41,893 nucleotides of DNA from a virus. The stretch covers positions 1 through 41,893 of the IMG/VR virus record IMGVR_UViG_3300042923_000364; one strand, written 5' to 3'. Below the pieces are notes generated by a model that saw only the letters and a program-made list of their open reading frames with translations, ran no database searches and was not told the origin of the DNA. The position numbers and the translations under genes are program-made. Shown piece by piece: positions 31,053 through 39,827 of this stretch; position 1 is the first letter of the stretch; each line of letters opens with the position of its first letter.

Positions 31053-33421
31053 ATTCGTTGACTCCTTCTGTAGTATGTTCCATCCCAGCCAGCCCCAATG
31101 AAACTAAAAGGCGTAGGCGCGTCTGATTCAATAGTAATGACACAACCTGTATTTAGAGACTGCACTGGAAAAGTAAAGATCCCTGTCTCCAGAGGAATCG
31201 ACCCGAGTATATTTGAGGAGGCCCCTAGAATTCTTGAGGTCCAGTCGTACTCATAAGTCTCCTTCCCGATGTGAGACACAATAGCCTTGAAATAACCTGT
31301 CTCATTGAAGTGCAACCAGAAGTGTTTTACTGTTAAGCGCCCCTCAGTATCTGCTTTAGTACCGCCTTTACCATCATCTGTTTTGATCATGCAGGTTGTA
31401 GGCCTCACTGTAGCTTTGAAGGTCTCCCCGACTACCACTCTCTTTCCTGAGATATTCCCAGGGATCTCTATAAGACCTGTCTCGCAGTCAATGTCAGAGT
31501 AGACTCTATACCACCCATCTGGAAGCAAGACACCATAGTGAGCATTGGCACAAAGATCAGTCTCGTAGAGGGCGCGAATGTTAAGCTGTGTGGTGTCCTT
31601 AAAGGTATCATAAGATTCACTTGGGATTACCTCTGAGATGACCTTACGATCCAGGAAAGCTCTATAAGGTTCATCAGGTAGATCCTTAGTGTTGTACGTG
31701 AATAACATCTTCTCCAAGAAGAGACCGTCTTCGCGCTTCATAAGAAGGATAAGAGTAGATCCCTTAAAGGTGGCTCCAAGGATCTCCGCTGTACCAAACT
31801 CCCAGAAGGACCAGGAAGATTGTATACGCACCTCTTGCCGAAACAAGTACTTATAAAGGAAGATTTTCTTAGGAGCCCCTGAAGTGAGCACAAGCACAAT
31901 ATTCTCACGAGTATTAGCGAGGATCTTATGGACACCTTTAGGGATAAGAGAAGGTACATGCCCTGAGACATCTTGTGCATTATTAACCTCAGAGACAGCC
32001 TCTACTGCGTAGTACTCCATTAAAGAGGTGTACTCTTCTCTGCTTGAGGGGAAGTATACATTCTTCCCGGCTCCTACAGGTTTAGATGAGAGGTCACAAG
32101 CAAAGTCCGTAGTATGATCTAAGCGAAAGGTCTTAGGTGTAACTATTCCGTCAGCCTTTCCTAGAAACTGGGTGGACTCTGAGAAGACCAAGAGGTTCTT
32201 ATCAAAGGGAACGGCGTGATACAAAGTGGATACTGTCTCATTTGGCGCAGCATCATCTATCATATCTGAGTCTAGGACCTCGAAAGCAGTAGTCATCCAG
32301 AACTTGAAGAACTCCCCGGATTTACTTAGGATAACATTCTCCCCTGCGAGGAAGCCTAAACGGTTCCTATAGAAGAAGATGTCATTAATACGCTTGCCTA
32401 CGAAGGAAGGAGCAGGATTACTGTCATCATCACCCACTGTTCTCTCCTCCCAAGTGGCAGGTTTATAAGTGAATGACCCGTCTGCTTCTCTCACGATTAC
32501 ATGGGGCATCGTAGAGGCATCATAAGAAGTCAAGACGTTAGGTTTAACTGTTTCCTTCCACACGCCTTTTGCTCTGTCAAACTTCAAATAGTAATTATCA
32601 GCAGAACTCCCAGGCTCCCCTGTGACTTCCACAGTATAACCATCAGGAGCCTTCTGAGGAAGAAGGGAGAACTTCTGGGTAGCTTTAAGGAATCCAAACA
32701 TAGCTTGATTATTGAAGCCATCTTTAGTATCAACTGAGGTAATAGGTGTCCCTTCCTTAGTAATGTAAAGCCAGCTCTCCCCTTGTGTAACTGTCCATCC
32801 TGCAGTAGTCGCTGCTGTCTTTAACTGGGTTGCAATGTAATTAGTGTCAATCATTGCAGTATGTGAGGGATCATCACCATTAGGAGTTACGTATGAGGCA
32901 ATTACAGTACCGTTGATTATAATGCTGTATGTTCTTCCGTATTGACCACTCTTGACGTTGATCAATGCCCCTTGGGTGGCCCACACATCAGGAGAAGCGG
33001 TAGAGCTCAACAGGGCTTTCGTGTCCTTATTAATCACGAAGGTATAATCAGCAACAGTTACAGCCCTAAAGGATTCCCGAGGAGTTCCTGAGGTAATATA
33101 AGGGAGAGATCCAAGAGCATAATTCACGGTCTTCTCGTTGCCTTCTAGATCCCAAATTCTAACTGTAGTGCCAGTGAAAACCATGATATACTGTTCGGCC
33201 TCATCACGTTGGGCGAAGTGGACCAGAGGGGGAATCCCTGAGGCTAGTAAGGTAGGATCTAAAGTAGCCAGGTGAACAGTCGGAGGACGCTTTTGAAGCC
33301 CATCTGCCTCTGAAGACCAGCAATTACTTTGTAGATCTAACTGCTCAGGGTGTCTTAAGATTGGAGGCTGTTGACTCATACCAGCTACAAGGTTCTTAAT
33401 AGTTTGTGAGATAAGTGTCAT
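31049..33421 (-). CDS. 12: Tail tubular protein B, nozzle (T7 gene 12)
   Basis: 790 residues (T7: 794). The N terminus ISQTIKNLVAGMSQQPPILR then HPEQLDLQSNCWSSEADGLQ is strongly conserved in gp12 proteins. RNRLGFLAGENVILS and FDKNLLVFSESTQF are further family landmarks. It forms the hexameric nozzle below gp11. It overlaps gene 11 by one base. Confidence 0.96.
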   Translation of the reverse strand: MTLISQTIKNLVAGMSQQPPILRHPEQLDLQSNCWSSEADGLQKRPPTVHLATLDPTLLASGIPPLVHFAQRDEAEQYIMVFTGTTVRIWDLEGNEKTVNYALGSLPYITSGTPRESFRAVTVADYTFVINKDTKALLSSTASPDVWATQGALINVKSGQYGRTYSIIINGTVIASYVTPNGDDPSHTAMIDTNYIATQLKTAATTAGWTVTQGESWLYITKEGTPITSVDTKDGFNNQAMFGFLKATQKFSLLPQKAPDGYTVEVTGEPGSSADNYYLKFDRAKGVWKETVKPNVLTSYDASTMPHVIVREADGSFTYKPATWEERTVGDDDSNPAPSFVGKRINDIFFYRNRLGFLAGENVILSKSGEFFKFWMTTAFEVLDSDMIDDAAPNETVSTLYHAVPFDKNLLVFSESTQFLGKADGIVTPKTFRLDHTTDFACDLSSKPVGAGKNVYFPSSREEYTSLMEYYAVEAVSEVNNAQDVSGHVPSLIPKGVHKILANTRENIVLVLTSGAPKKIFLYKYLFRQEVRIQSSWSFWEFGTAEILGATFKGSTLILLMKREDGLFLEKMLFTYNTKDLPDEPYRAFLDRKVISEVIPSESYDTFKDTTQLNIRALYETDLCANAHYGVLLPDGWYRVYSDIDCETGLIEIPGNISGKRVVVGETFKATVRPTTCMIKTDDGKGGTKADTEGRLTVKHFWLHFNETGYFKAIVSHIGKETYEYDWTSRILGASSNILGSIPLETGIFTFPVQSLNTGCVITIESDAPTPFSFIGAGWDGTYYRRSQRI

Positions 33422-33987
33422 TAGGTCCTCCCTAGAATCCCGAAGACATCTGGGCGTTGTAGCATATTAGGTCTTTCAACATCCAGGAGGTACTCTTGAA
33501 AGTGAGCCCAGGCTTCCTGTACTTCACCACTAAGGGATTGAGTCACCGTGTCATCTCCCTGATACTTTGCTTGAAATTCTAGAGCAGCCCTAGCTGTGAT
33601 ATACGCCTTTGCAGTCTCAGGAAGATCCTCGAAGTCAACCAATAGAACAGCCTGGACAACTATAGGAGCAGTGAATATATCCGTCTGATTCTGGAAATCA
33701 TAAACGTAACTACCCCGCTTGTTGTATATCTTAGAACCTGTCAAGCGGATAATGAGAGAGTTCCATGTAATCTTCGAGGTATAAATATCAGGATTCAGAG
33801 TATAGGAATTGTTCGTGTTGAAAATCCATCCTCTACTTTGAAACTTTCTACTCACCCTCTCAAGGAATTTCACTGCGTTAATCACATCTACATTTGTAGG
33901 GTTCTCTATGGAGTTAACTGGAGATTCCCCAATGGAACTGAGGATCTGATTTACAGCCTCTAATTCCGTATCAATAAAAATGTTCAA
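33421..33987 (-). CDS. 11: Tail tubular protein A, gatekeeper (T7 gene 11)
   Basis: 188 residues (T7: 196). ELEAVNQILSSIGESPVNSI is the standard opening of gp11, followed by RVSRKFQSRGWIFNTN and the conserved ALEFQAKYQGD region. It forms the ring between portal and nozzle. Its start lies about 100 bp after the terminator that follows the capsid gene. Confidence 0.95.
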   Translation of the reverse strand: MNIFIDTELEAVNQILSSIGESPVNSIENPTNVDVINAVKFLERVSRKFQSRGWIFNTNNSYTLNPDIYTSKITWNSLIIRLTGSKIYNKRGSYVYDFQNQTDIFTAPIVVQAVLLVDFEDLPETAKAYITARAALEFQAKYQGDDTVTQSLSGEVQEAWAHFQEYLLDVERPNMLQRPDVFGILGRT

Positions 33988-34023
33988 ACACTTGAGTCTC
34001 CTTTCGTTCTGAGATTAAAAGGT

Positions 34024-34077
34024 AAAAAAGGGAGAACCTCAAGAGGCCCTAAGGACCGTCCAAAAGTTCTCCCCTTT
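34024..34077 (-). terminator. Intrinsic terminator after the capsid gene (T7 T-phi equivalent)
   Basis: In the minus-strand transcript AAAGGGGAGAAC pairs with GTTCTCCCTTT (one bulged base) and runs into a T-rich stretch (CCCTTTTTTACC). T7 places its single late terminator at the same point, after gene 10. Confidence 0.8.
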
Positions 34078-34086
34078 AAGTTCATC

Positions 34087-35076
34087 TTATGAGAATGTTA
34101 CAGTACCCATTTGAGCTGCCTCAGGGCGAAGACCTTTCATGCCAATTGCCATTTTAGCGACCATCATATCACCTTGGAACTCAATACGCCGACCGTGTTC
34201 CAGACCCATTTCTTTCAGGTTTAGGAAGCCAGCAGCAGAACGATGAGCAGCAATAATTTTAGTCTTAGAGGCATAAGCAGCCGGGAATACATGACCGCCA
34301 CCTTGGATAGCGTTCGCATTGTCTGCACCGCCTAGAGTTAAATGAGGCACAGTAACTAGATCAAAACCAGCTACGCGCTCAGGACGAGCCTCTTGAATGT
34401 TACTCGAACCGCCGTAATCTTTATCAATGACAATCTTAGCAGCCACAAGTGCAGCATTGACCTCAGGAGCCAGAAAGGCAGTACGTTCAGTCCTAGGAAC
34501 ATAGTTCTTGTCGAGGTTATACTGCATTTCCAGAAGCATGTCTAAGTAGTATTGTCCCATGGTCGCGCTTATAAGAGAGGTCCCTGTCGCAACCGTAGTG
34601 TTGACAATTGCAGGTAGGCCAAGGCCTGTCAGGTTTGCAGTGCCTGCTACAATCATCTTTGCGATTTCAGCTAACATACCAGCATCACGAGAGATCGCTA
34701 AGGCTTCCCCAAGTTGTTTTGCATATTCCTGGGCTACATCCCAATGAGCCATAGCATCATCCAAGTCTGTGATCAATGCGGAAGCTGTTAACAGCCCATC
34801 AATTAGAATAACGAGTTCACCTACAGCAATATTCTGGAGTTGAGCATCCAGGGAATTCCCTGGGGTTAAGTATGCAGCCGATGCCCGACCACTAACAGGA
34901 AATGCTGCAGATTTGCCTTGAGTGATTGTACGGGTCATAAAGCGGTCTTTAGTTACAGTGTTGCGCTCCAGAGCAGCGATAACGTCTACTGCAGTATTCT
35001 TGAGAAATAACTCCAGAGCGTCTGAATTTCCTTGTTTTAAACCAGGCTGTGCAATTGTAATTGCCATAATATTCAA
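34087..35076 (-). CDS. 10: Major capsid protein (T7 gene 10)
   Basis: 329 residues (T7 10A: 345), HK97 fold by family. It is recognised by ALERNTVTKDRFMTRTITQG and KSAAFPVSGRASAAYLTPG, the DDAMAHWDVA loop and the C-terminal RPEAAQMGTV. TTG 35076 has AAGGG six bases upstream; ATG 35067 (MAITIAQPG) has no site at usable distance, though many relatives start there. No shifted 10B-like extension is visible before the terminator. Confidence 0.96.
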   Translation of the reverse strand: MNIMAITIAQPGLKQGNSDALELFLKNTAVDVIAALERNTVTKDRFMTRTITQGKSAAFPVSGRASAAYLTPGNSLDAQLQNIAVGELVILIDGLLTASALITDLDDAMAHWDVAQEYAKQLGEALAISRDAGMLAEIAKMIVAGTANLTGLGLPAIVNTTVATGTSLISATMGQYYLDMLLEMQYNLDKNYVPRTERTAFLAPEVNAALVAAKIVIDKDYGGSSNIQEARPERVAGFDLVTVPHLTLGGADNANAIQGGGHVFPAAYASKTKIIAAHRSAAGFLNLKEMGLEHGRRIEFQGDMMVAKMAIGMKGLRPEAAQMGTVTFS

Positions 35077-35138
35077 TCAATTCCCTTCATATAGGCACGT
35101 TGGCCTTCATTTTATTTAACTTGAATAGACCTCAAGGA

Positions 35139-35885
35139 TTACGCAAAGAGACCTTTAGAAGCTCCCACTTTAGCCCGATGAGCTTGAGTGTACGCCGAGT
35201 CTCTTCCGTATCGAGGGTCTTTAGCTGCAGCGATAGCTTCTGCAGCGTTCTTGTAGCCGACTGTCTGTGAGGGAGCCCCGCCTCCTGTTATTGAAGGGTT
35301 CCGGGTGCCGTATTTTTTAGTCATATCAGCTTGAGCGCCTTTGATAATCAGCTCAATGGACTTCAGAGATCCTTTGTCAATCACTTCGTTAAAAGCAGCA
35401 ACATAGTCTTTACCTTGAGAAGCAATGAACGTTGAGACAGCCTGAAGAGCTTCAGGGCCACCAGCCATAGCCGTGACCCGCGCTACATATTGATCATTCT
35501 TTGCTTCTAATCCTGTGGTATAGGCATCCACAACAGACTTAGGGTAGCCTGCTTTCTCCAGCGCCAGATAGGACTCAGGGCTTAATTGCCCGTTTGCTTC
35601 ATACTCTGCTTCCAGGGCATCAAAGTCCACGCTCTTAGAGCCTAGATCTTTCTTAATGTCTTCCCGTGTGGATGCAGCAACCTTAATGTCTTGCTCAAGA
35701 ACTTCATCAGCATTGTCTGCAGGTTTCTCATCTTCTTTGACTTCCAAGACTGCTTCAGACTTAGGGTCCAAGCTAATCGTAGAGGTGTTACTTGTCATGA
35801 TCTCTACGCCCTCAGGCAGAACCTTTGGAGCATCTGTAGAGACTGAGACAGAAGTTACTGTAGTACCGTCTGTTTGTGTGGACAT
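35139..35885 (-). CDS. 9: Capsid assembly scaffold (T7 gene 9)
   Basis: 248 residues (T7: 307). Its N-terminal half is acidic and disordered; the helical C-terminal half contains AAEAIAAAKDPRYGRDSAYT followed by a basic end, the region that binds the capsid shell. The order portal-scaffold-capsid is universal in this group. It overlaps the portal stop by one base. Confidence 0.93.
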   Translation of the reverse strand: MSTQTDGTTVTSVSVSTDAPKVLPEGVEIMTSNTSTISLDPKSEAVLEVKEDEKPADNADEVLEQDIKVAASTREDIKKDLGSKSVDFDALEAEYEANGQLSPESYLALEKAGYPKSVVDAYTTGLEAKNDQYVARVTAMAGGPEALQAVSTFIASQGKDYVAAFNEVIDKGSLKSIELIIKGAQADMTKKYGTRNPSITGGGAPSQTVGYKNAAEAIAAAKDPRYGRDSAYTQAHRAKVGASKGLFA

Positions 35886-37441
35886 TATTGACCTGTGCCT
35901 CCTTGTAATTGTGCTTCACCGAATTTGCTTGCTAACTGAGGAGCTGCCTTCATTAAGGCTTCTTGTAGAGCTACTTGCTGTTGTTCAGCTTGAACCTCTT
36001 GAATATCCCTGAGGATACTCTTAATGTCCAAGGTACAGCCTGTCCCTATCATTGTTAGTAACTCACCAATCTTCAGGTACTGTTGAGCTCCTGGGATCAT
36101 CGAGAGGTACTCCAGAAATAACTTGATCTTCTCAAGGTCTCTGCCTCTGCCTAATGCCTCAAATCCAGTAGTTATCTGGATGTCTACAGCACCTTCAGGC
36201 AGTGGTGGCATCTCCCCTGAGGCTTCCAATTGGGTTTCAATTCTACGGGCTAAAGGTAACTGAAGCTCTACAGAGAGCAGACTATAGATACCTCCTAAGG
36301 TATCCTCCAGCTCTCTCGCTACATATCTGATCTCCTCAGCAGTTACACGCTCACCATTGCGCTGCACAGCAGAATTCAAAAGGAAGGCATACGAGAGCCT
36401 CGTTTCTATTCCATCTGCAACTCCTTTGGTAACTTGGAAATCAGGATACTTGTCTAGCGTTAAGGCTGTAATATCATCCTTGCGACCACTCGCAGCACCG
36501 CCTGTTTCTGTTTTGGTTATGGCAGACATAGAGGTTTGCCCTGAGGGATTCACAAGGTAGATAATACGGGATGCTATAGCTGCAAACTGTACGATAGCTT
36601 TAGAGAGACCCTCAAGACTAGATAAGTCCCCTTGGTACTCCTCAATGTATCCTCTGCCGTAGCTCTCGCCATCGACTTTGATCATTCTGATGGGTATCCA
36701 AGGGGACTTATCAATCGGATATGTTTGTTGAGAACCTGGAATTTCTGTGCCTTCTATTTCCTGGTAAGATGCCCATTGATCACCCTCAAGGTACACGTGA
36801 GTGTAAATCTTGATCTCTGATTCAGGCTTATAGCTCTTCCCGGATTTAGTAATGAGGGTCTTAAGATCTCCCGGTAGGGATGCAAAAGACCTTTGATCAA
36901 GAGACACGATAGTGAATACATTACCTAAGGCATCTCTTTCACAGACGTACGAATCCAACCTATAGAGCTTAATCCCGCCTTCTTTCGGCGGTAAGAATAG
37001 ACAACCATTACCTGCAACAAGGAGCTGCTTGCATGCTTCCCCTACTGTTACCCTGATTTGATGTGTCTCACAATAGCGCATAATTCGTTGCTCTCGCATA
37101 GCCAATGAGTTATCAATCTTAGCTGCTGCAGAATCATCGCCAAGTTTAGCAATAGCAGCCTTTTCTTTTTCACTCGCTGAAAACTTCACGAAAGGCGAAT
37201 TAGGGGGCATCAAGGCTAGGATAAGCTTAGAGGCTAAGTTATTAAGCCCCCTTGCACCTACGCTTTGATAAGGCGTAGGGAAATCTGTACTAGAACTTGA
37301 GCCTTCTTTAGGGAACAGAGAGGGAATAGTACAAGCAGCAGCGTTCTCTGCTCTTGTTATGTAAGGAGCCCTTAGGACCTTTAAGCGTTCATAGAGTGCC
37401 TCAGCGGTTTCCTCTCTTTGAGGTGTCTGCTTTTCACTCAT
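35885..37441 (-). CDS. 8: Head-tail connector (portal) protein (T7 gene 8)
   Basis: 518 residues (T7: 536). The N terminus LYERLKVLRAPYITRAENAA and the segments PYQSVGARGLNNLASKLILA, ALMPPNSPFVKF, YGRGYIEEYQGDLSSLEGLS and RVTAEEIRYVARELEDTLGG are classic for T7-like portals. It forms the twelve-subunit ring for DNA entry and docks terminase and tail. Confidence 0.97.
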   Translation of the reverse strand: MSEKQTPQREETAEALYERLKVLRAPYITRAENAAACTIPSLFPKEGSSSSTDFPTPYQSVGARGLNNLASKLILALMPPNSPFVKFSASEKEKAAIAKLGDDSAAAKIDNSLAMREQRIMRYCETHQIRVTVGEACKQLLVAGNGCLFLPPKEGGIKLYRLDSYVCERDALGNVFTIVSLDQRSFASLPGDLKTLITKSGKSYKPESEIKIYTHVYLEGDQWASYQEIEGTEIPGSQQTYPIDKSPWIPIRMIKVDGESYGRGYIEEYQGDLSSLEGLSKAIVQFAAIASRIIYLVNPSGQTSMSAITKTETGGAASGRKDDITALTLDKYPDFQVTKGVADGIETRLSYAFLLNSAVQRNGERVTAEEIRYVARELEDTLGGIYSLLSVELQLPLARRIETQLEASGEMPPLPEGAVDIQITTGFEALGRGRDLEKIKLFLEYLSMIPGAQQYLKIGELLTMIGTGCTLDIKSILRDIQEVQAEQQQVALQEALMKAAPQLASKFGEAQLQGGTGQ

Positions 37442-37671
37442 ATGTTAAGTCCTGTTCCCCCTGTCCCTGAGGCGCTAGAGGTTGGAATGGTCAAAGAGGC
37501 TTTCCCTTTTGCCTTCTTTCGCAGGAGTGCTGCAGTTGATTCTGCTGAGGTCTCCGGGTTAATGGAGCCTTCCACTGGAGGAGCTGCAGGAGCTGCTGAG
37601 GATGTATCAACTGTAGGTGCCTTCGTCTTCAGGCCAAATAAGCCCCCGAAGGCTTTACCGATCTTTCCCAT
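37438..37671 (-). CDS. 7.3: Virion tail-assembly protein (T7 gene 7.3-like)
   Basis: 77 residues. MGKIGKAFGG at the start and RKKAKGKASLTIPTSS ... GTGLNI at the end match the termini of T7 gp7.3 (MGKKVKK ... GGKKSLSVARSSGGGINI), with a Pro/Ala-rich disordered middle. In T7 it is needed for a functional tail. It overlaps the portal start by four bases. Confidence 0.75.
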   Translation of the reverse strand: MGKIGKAFGGLFGLKTKAPTVDTSSAAPAAPPVEGSINPETSAESTAALLRKKAKGKASLTIPTSSASGTGGTGLNI

Positions 37672-37690
37672 GTAAACTGTACTCCTTTCT

Positions 37691-37876
37691 TTAGAAATAA
37701 ACAGGGTCAGTGTCTGAGGTATCCCCTAAGGCAATCTTAAGAGATTCCTTTCCGGTCTTCTTATAGACCTCATCTGCACCGCCCATCATTGGTGAATCCG
37801 GGGCTGTTGCATTAGTTTCAGGAACAAGGTCTTTTCCCGTAGTGCTAACTTTAGGGATCTTAACTTTCCAGCACAT
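37691..37876 (-). CDS. Small virion-associated protein candidate
   Basis: 61 residues: MCWKVKIPKV, a Pro/Asp-rich middle, then KKTGKESLKIALGD. Small MCxxxKxPK proteins with a GR/K-SLxI motif occur next to portal genes in many tailed phages and share the K-SL-I ending with gp7.3. The start overlaps the upstream stop by one base. It is probably structural, inferred from place and motif. Confidence 0.6.
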   Translation of the reverse strand: MCWKVKIPKVSTTGKDLVPETNATAPDSPMMGGADEVYKKTGKESLKIALGDTSDTDPVYF

Positions 37877-38079
37877 CAGTATGTCTCCTCTTCCTGAATT
37901 CTTTGGGTAGTCTTGAGAATGTTTAGAGCATGCCTTGCCCCTTTCAAGAAGCCCAACTGTTCAAGACCTGTGAGGCCTTCTCGGCTAGCTTCTGTCAATA
38001 CGTGGTCTGTGCTCAGGGAGTCCTCAAGGAACCTTATCAGTGCATCAGAAACCGGAGGAGATTTACTGTAATCAATCAT
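37876..38079 (-). CDS. Hypothetical protein, first gene after promoter P5
   Basis: 67 residues, acidic with a helical middle (LTGLEQLGFLKGARHALNIL). Small proteins with the same ...LxxxExLGFLKGxRxxLxxL pattern are common upstream of portal genes in T7-like phages; function is not known. The transcript from P5 starts about 18 bases before ATG 38079, and its initial bases GGAAAGGAG serve as the ribosome site. Confidence 0.75.
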   Translation of the reverse strand: MIDYSKSPPVSDALIRFLEDSLSTDHVLTEASREGLTGLEQLGFLKGARHALNILKTTQRIQEEETY

Positions 38080-38092
38080 TTATGCGTTCTCC

Positions 38093-38115
38093 TTTCCGAA
38101 TCGTGGCACAATTAG
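38093..38115 (-). promoter_or_regulatory. Phage RNA polymerase promoter P5 (structural genes)
   Basis: Core ATTGTGCCACGA then TTCGGAAAGGAG. It overlaps the last codon of the acetyltransferase-like gene and should drive the virion genes to the terminator at 34024. Confidence 0.85.
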
Positions 38116-38600
38116 ATGACCTTCACGAAAGTCTTATGAGAGAAACAAAAAGAACCCTTACGAGTGTAAAGGTTCTCTGTCAGTTGTTGGTTAAGACTTA
38201 AGGCATTACCGGAAATGATTGCTACACAGTCCCATTTCTTGGCGTAGCTCTCAAGATACTCTACCGCTATCCTTCCGAATCCTGCAGAGTCATCTAGAGA
38301 AAGTACTAAGTGCTCCTGAAGGACACTGCCCGGACCCATTTCCCATTCAAATAGTGACACACAAGCAATTCCGACAAGTGCTCTTTGGGCATCTCTAAAG
38401 GCTAATACTGTAGAACGCCTTAATAGCATCTGAAGCCAATAAATTGAATGACCATCATTTACAATCGAGGCCAGCACATGGTCTTGTTTACGATGTTCTT
38501 CGAGTACAGCTACAAAGGCTTCAATAATCAATTTTTCTTCTGCCTTTGTAAAGATATTATTCAATGAACACTCTACTGTTACTCTTTGATAGGGCTCCAT
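38112..38600 (-). CDS. GNAT-fold acetyltransferase-like protein
   Basis: 162 residues. AQRALVGIACVSLFEW, QEHLVLSLDDSAGFGRIAVE, YLESYAKKWDCVAIISGN and LYTRKGSFCFSHKTFVK follow the strand-helix order of GNAT acetyltransferases, ending with the typical GF/GS-x-x-F motif. The acetyl-CoA loop is not canonical. Comparable GNAT-like genes precede the portal in some T7-like phages. The substrate is unknown. It overlaps the exonuclease stop by 22 bases. Confidence 0.65.
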   Translation of the reverse strand: MEPYQRVTVECSLNNIFTKAEEKLIIEAFVAVLEEHRKQDHVLASIVNDGHSIYWLQMLLRRSTVLAFRDAQRALVGIACVSLFEWEMGPGSVLQEHLVLSLDDSAGFGRIAVEYLESYAKKWDCVAIISGNALSLNQQLTENLYTRKGSFCFSHKTFVKVI

Positions 38601-39349
38601 AGAATCGGCTCCTTTTTCTTAAGGTCATAATCAGACTTCCTTAAGATCCTCGCTACACGTGCCTGGAGGAGAGCATCAGCTTCTGTGAGTCCTTTCTTCT
38701 TGAAGGTCTCCACTACTGTCTCCCAAGTGGCTCCATCAGCTAGGATCTTCTCGGCAGTCTTTTCGCCTATCCCAGGGCAACCTGAATAACCGTCCACAGG
38801 GTCTCCTATGAGAGTCTGATAAAGATGCCACTTATTGGCTTCCTCTTCAGAGATCGTGTAGAAGACATCTCGGCGGTAATCATAGAATCTACCCGGAACA
38901 GTTTTGAAATCTTTGTCACCACTAATGATGACAGCATTTGGTTTGCTAGTGGATAAGATACCGAGGCAATCATCAGCCTCTAAAGAAGGCCTGAGGTATG
39001 CCCTGTACGCTTCCATAGCCCACGCCTTCACACCCTTGTAACAGACAGGCTTACGTTTACCTACACGATTAGACTTGTAGGTCTCCAAGATGGTCTTACG
39101 GAAGTTCGTGTCATCAGTGAAGCAGAGAATGATCTCATAGTTCCCTGTGTGCTTGTACTTCTTTATGACCTTCTCTGTGAGGTATTGGATACGACTATCA
39201 ATCTTAGCTTTGGCCTCAGCAGCGTCTGCATGTAGAGTCCAGACATCAGGCTCCCACTCTATCTCCCTTTCTACGGCAGAGCAGGCTTCAAAGAGAACCA
39301 TATCTCCATCAAAGAGGAGTAGGAGAGGAGCGTCTTTAGTTTTAGTCAT
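38579..39349 (-). CDS. 6: 5'-3' exonuclease (T7 gene 6)
   Basis: 256 residues from ATG 39349 (GGGAGGTG four bases before it; the ATG at 39364 lies within the site's upstream region). It is a flap-type nuclease matching T7 gp6: LLFDGDMVLFEA, FTDDTNFRKTIL, ADDCLGILST, VIISGDKDFKTVPG, DPVDGYSGCPGIGEKTAE. The acidic metal ligands in these motifs are present. It removes RNA primers and degrades host DNA. Confidence 0.95.
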   Translation of the reverse strand: MTKTKDAPLLLLFDGDMVLFEACSAVEREIEWEPDVWTLHADAAEAKAKIDSRIQYLTEKVIKKYKHTGNYEIILCFTDDTNFRKTILETYKSNRVGKRKPVCYKGVKAWAMEAYRAYLRPSLEADDCLGILSTSKPNAVIISGDKDFKTVPGRFYDYRRDVFYTISEEEANKWHLYQTLIGDPVDGYSGCPGIGEKTAEKILADGATWETVVETFKKKGLTEADALLQARVARILRKSDYDLKKKEPILWSPIKE

Positions 39350-39463
39350 TACACACCTCCCCATTGTTCTGCCATTGCTTTTGCGATACCGGAAAAGGTC
39401 TTTGACCGATTCTTGGCATCAGGTCCACGGTCCTTTCCCCAGGTATACCTGAAGGAAACTCAG
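39350..39463 (-). other. Open +1-frame extension of the 5.7-like gene
   Basis: Overlapping the last 45 bases of the 5.7-like gene, the +1 frame reads VSFRYTWGKDRGPDAKNRSK then TFSGIAKAMAEQWGGV and stops at the exonuclease start (GTGTAATG). It has no usable start codon of its own. It could be reached by a +1 shift near CTTCAGG, or the 5.7-like gene may carry a sequencing error. Confidence 0.35.
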
Positions 39464-39625
39464 ACCACGTCTAGAGACATACCATCGGCCTGTCCCGAGG
39501 TCAAACCCAAGGTGTCTCCGGGTAGCCATCTCAGCGATCAAATAAGCATTGTATCGGCAGAAGTCAGCTCCGGGTTTCTTAGGGTTCAAAAAGATTGCTT
39601 TAAGGGTTCTTAAGTAATTTTCCAA
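39419..39625 (-). CDS. 5.7: T7 gene 5.7-like protein
   Basis: 68 residues (T7: 69). NYLRTLKAIFLNPK, CRYNAYLIAEMATRRHLGFD and GRWYVSRRGLSFLQ line up with T7 gp5.7 (DYLKVLQAIKSCPK, VRNNASLVAEAASRGHISCL, AWEITASGTRFLKR), and it sits before gene 6 as in T7. T7 gp5.7 inhibits sigmaS-containing host polymerase. The start at 39625 is TTG with no good ribosome site, so translation is probably coupled. A protein-like extension exists in the +1 frame after its middle (see next entry). Confidence 0.7.
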   Translation of the reverse strand: MENYLRTLKAIFLNPKKPGADFCRYNAYLIAEMATRRHLGFDLGTGRWYVSRRGLSFLQVYLGKGPWT

Positions 39626-39630
39626 GTATT

Positions 39631-39825
39631 TTAATCTCGTTTCTCCGCTACAGTATGACTAAGTGAATTAATCTCAACGATGCAGTCCAGGTCATCCTCA
39701 AGGAACCCCTGGACTGCTGCTTTCTGTTCTTCCTCTGAGAGTGCTGAGAATTCCTCATAGGCGCTTTCAGTGAGGTCATCAACCTTGGTCAGTTTGACCT
39801 CTACGGTTAAGGCTACTACAGGCAT
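39631..39825 (-). CDS. Hypothetical small acidic protein
   Basis: 64 residues, strongly acidic (DDLTESAYEEFSALSEEEQK), helical, no cysteine pair. ATG 39825 follows the ligase stop by two bases, with AAGGAG inside the ligase end. It is not recognised. Small acidic phage proteins often mimic DNA or inhibit host enzymes, but there is no direct sign of that here. Confidence 0.65.
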   Translation of the reverse strand: MPVVALTVEVKLTKVDDLTESAYEEFSALSEEEQKAAVQGFLEDDLDCIVEINSLSHTVAEKRD

Positions 39826-39827
39826 CT

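Noticed and set aside
34024-34110. T7 10B-type frameshifted minor capsid protein
   Set aside because: No slippery sequence near the capsid stop and the terminator follows almost at once.
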